A DNA stretch of 64,000 bases, from contig SMMW01000622.1 in NCBI GenBank assembly GCA_004794655.1, positions 1-64,000 of the forward strand. Reading direction: 5' to 3'. Under the pieces are notes generated by a model. It made no database searches. It worked only from the letters and a program-made list of their open reading frames with translations, and was not told the DNA's origin. The stretch comes from Marisa cornuarietis. Taxonomy: Eukaryota; Mollusca; Gastropoda; Architaenioglossa; Ampullariidae. Positions 63,941-64,000 of this stretch are shown one piece after another; position 1 is the first letter of the stretch; each line of letters begins with the position of its first letter. The translations under genes and the position numbers were made by a program.

Positions 63941-64000
63941 ATATTTAACTCTTTCTATATAAATGTCTTTTAGTGGGAGCTTTTTTATTCTTTGATTAGC

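Overview
The window reads as a repeat-rich, AT-rich metazoan nuclear genome. I favour a mollusc, probably a gastropod. The grounds are short exons with GT/AG splice signals, several non-LTR retrotransposon remnants including one with a (GTCTTT)-type 3' tail, HARBI1-, THAP- and MULE-type transposon genes, a recognisable HAPSTR1 (C16orf72) first exon, and a dispersed element with internal core repeats like those known from mollusc Helitron-derived elements. The phylum is an inference; metazoan is well supported. There is no sign of bacterial genes, operons, CRISPR or rRNA/tRNA genes.

Layout. (1) 1-12436: tandem array of a ~698-722 bp unit, about 17.5 copies, cut by the window edge on the left. 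Each unit is a whole copy of an element with two related ~120 bp core repeats between unique flanks. (2) 12437-14382: minisatellite, a telomere-like dispersed repeat, otherwise unassigned. (3) 14383-15808: three exons of a MULE-like transposase or SWIM/FAR1-type gene, cut off by a minus-strand LINE (15809 to ~16860). A mosaic plus-strand LINE relic follows (~16917-18340). (4) 18340-22174: AT-rich, with one possible terminal exon and a broken HARBI1-like exon on the minus strand. (5) 22175-47757, 50435-53992 and 55230-55582: an AT-rich ~176 bp satellite, roughly 165 monomers in all. Its centre is homogenised into higher-order repeats of about 4.57-5.7 kb. Its right-hand part is made of more divergent monomers. 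An L1/Tx1-like LINE with a 13 bp target-site duplication interrupts it (47758-50434), and so does a head-to-head pair of core-repeat elements (~53993-55095). (6) 55583-62700: mixed dispersed DNA with a THAP-domain exon, SINE-like pieces, microsatellites, and a fragment that is an apparently perfect 434 bp inverted copy of part of the 54.3 kb element. (7) 62700-64000: NRF1-like promoter motif and exon 1 of a HAPSTR1 homologue, then intron with a short tandem duplication and a second telomere-like repeat.

How it fits together: almost all of the window is non-genic. The only gene piece that looks intact and functional is the HAPSTR1 exon; the THAP exon is intact but isolated. The main biological interest is in the two satellites. 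One is clearly the tandem amplification of a dispersed mobile element. The other has a nucleosome-sized monomer, higher-order structure and old edges, which makes it a candidate (peri)centromeric satellite. Some stretches of it carry many single-base losses that look like consensus errors in the assembly.
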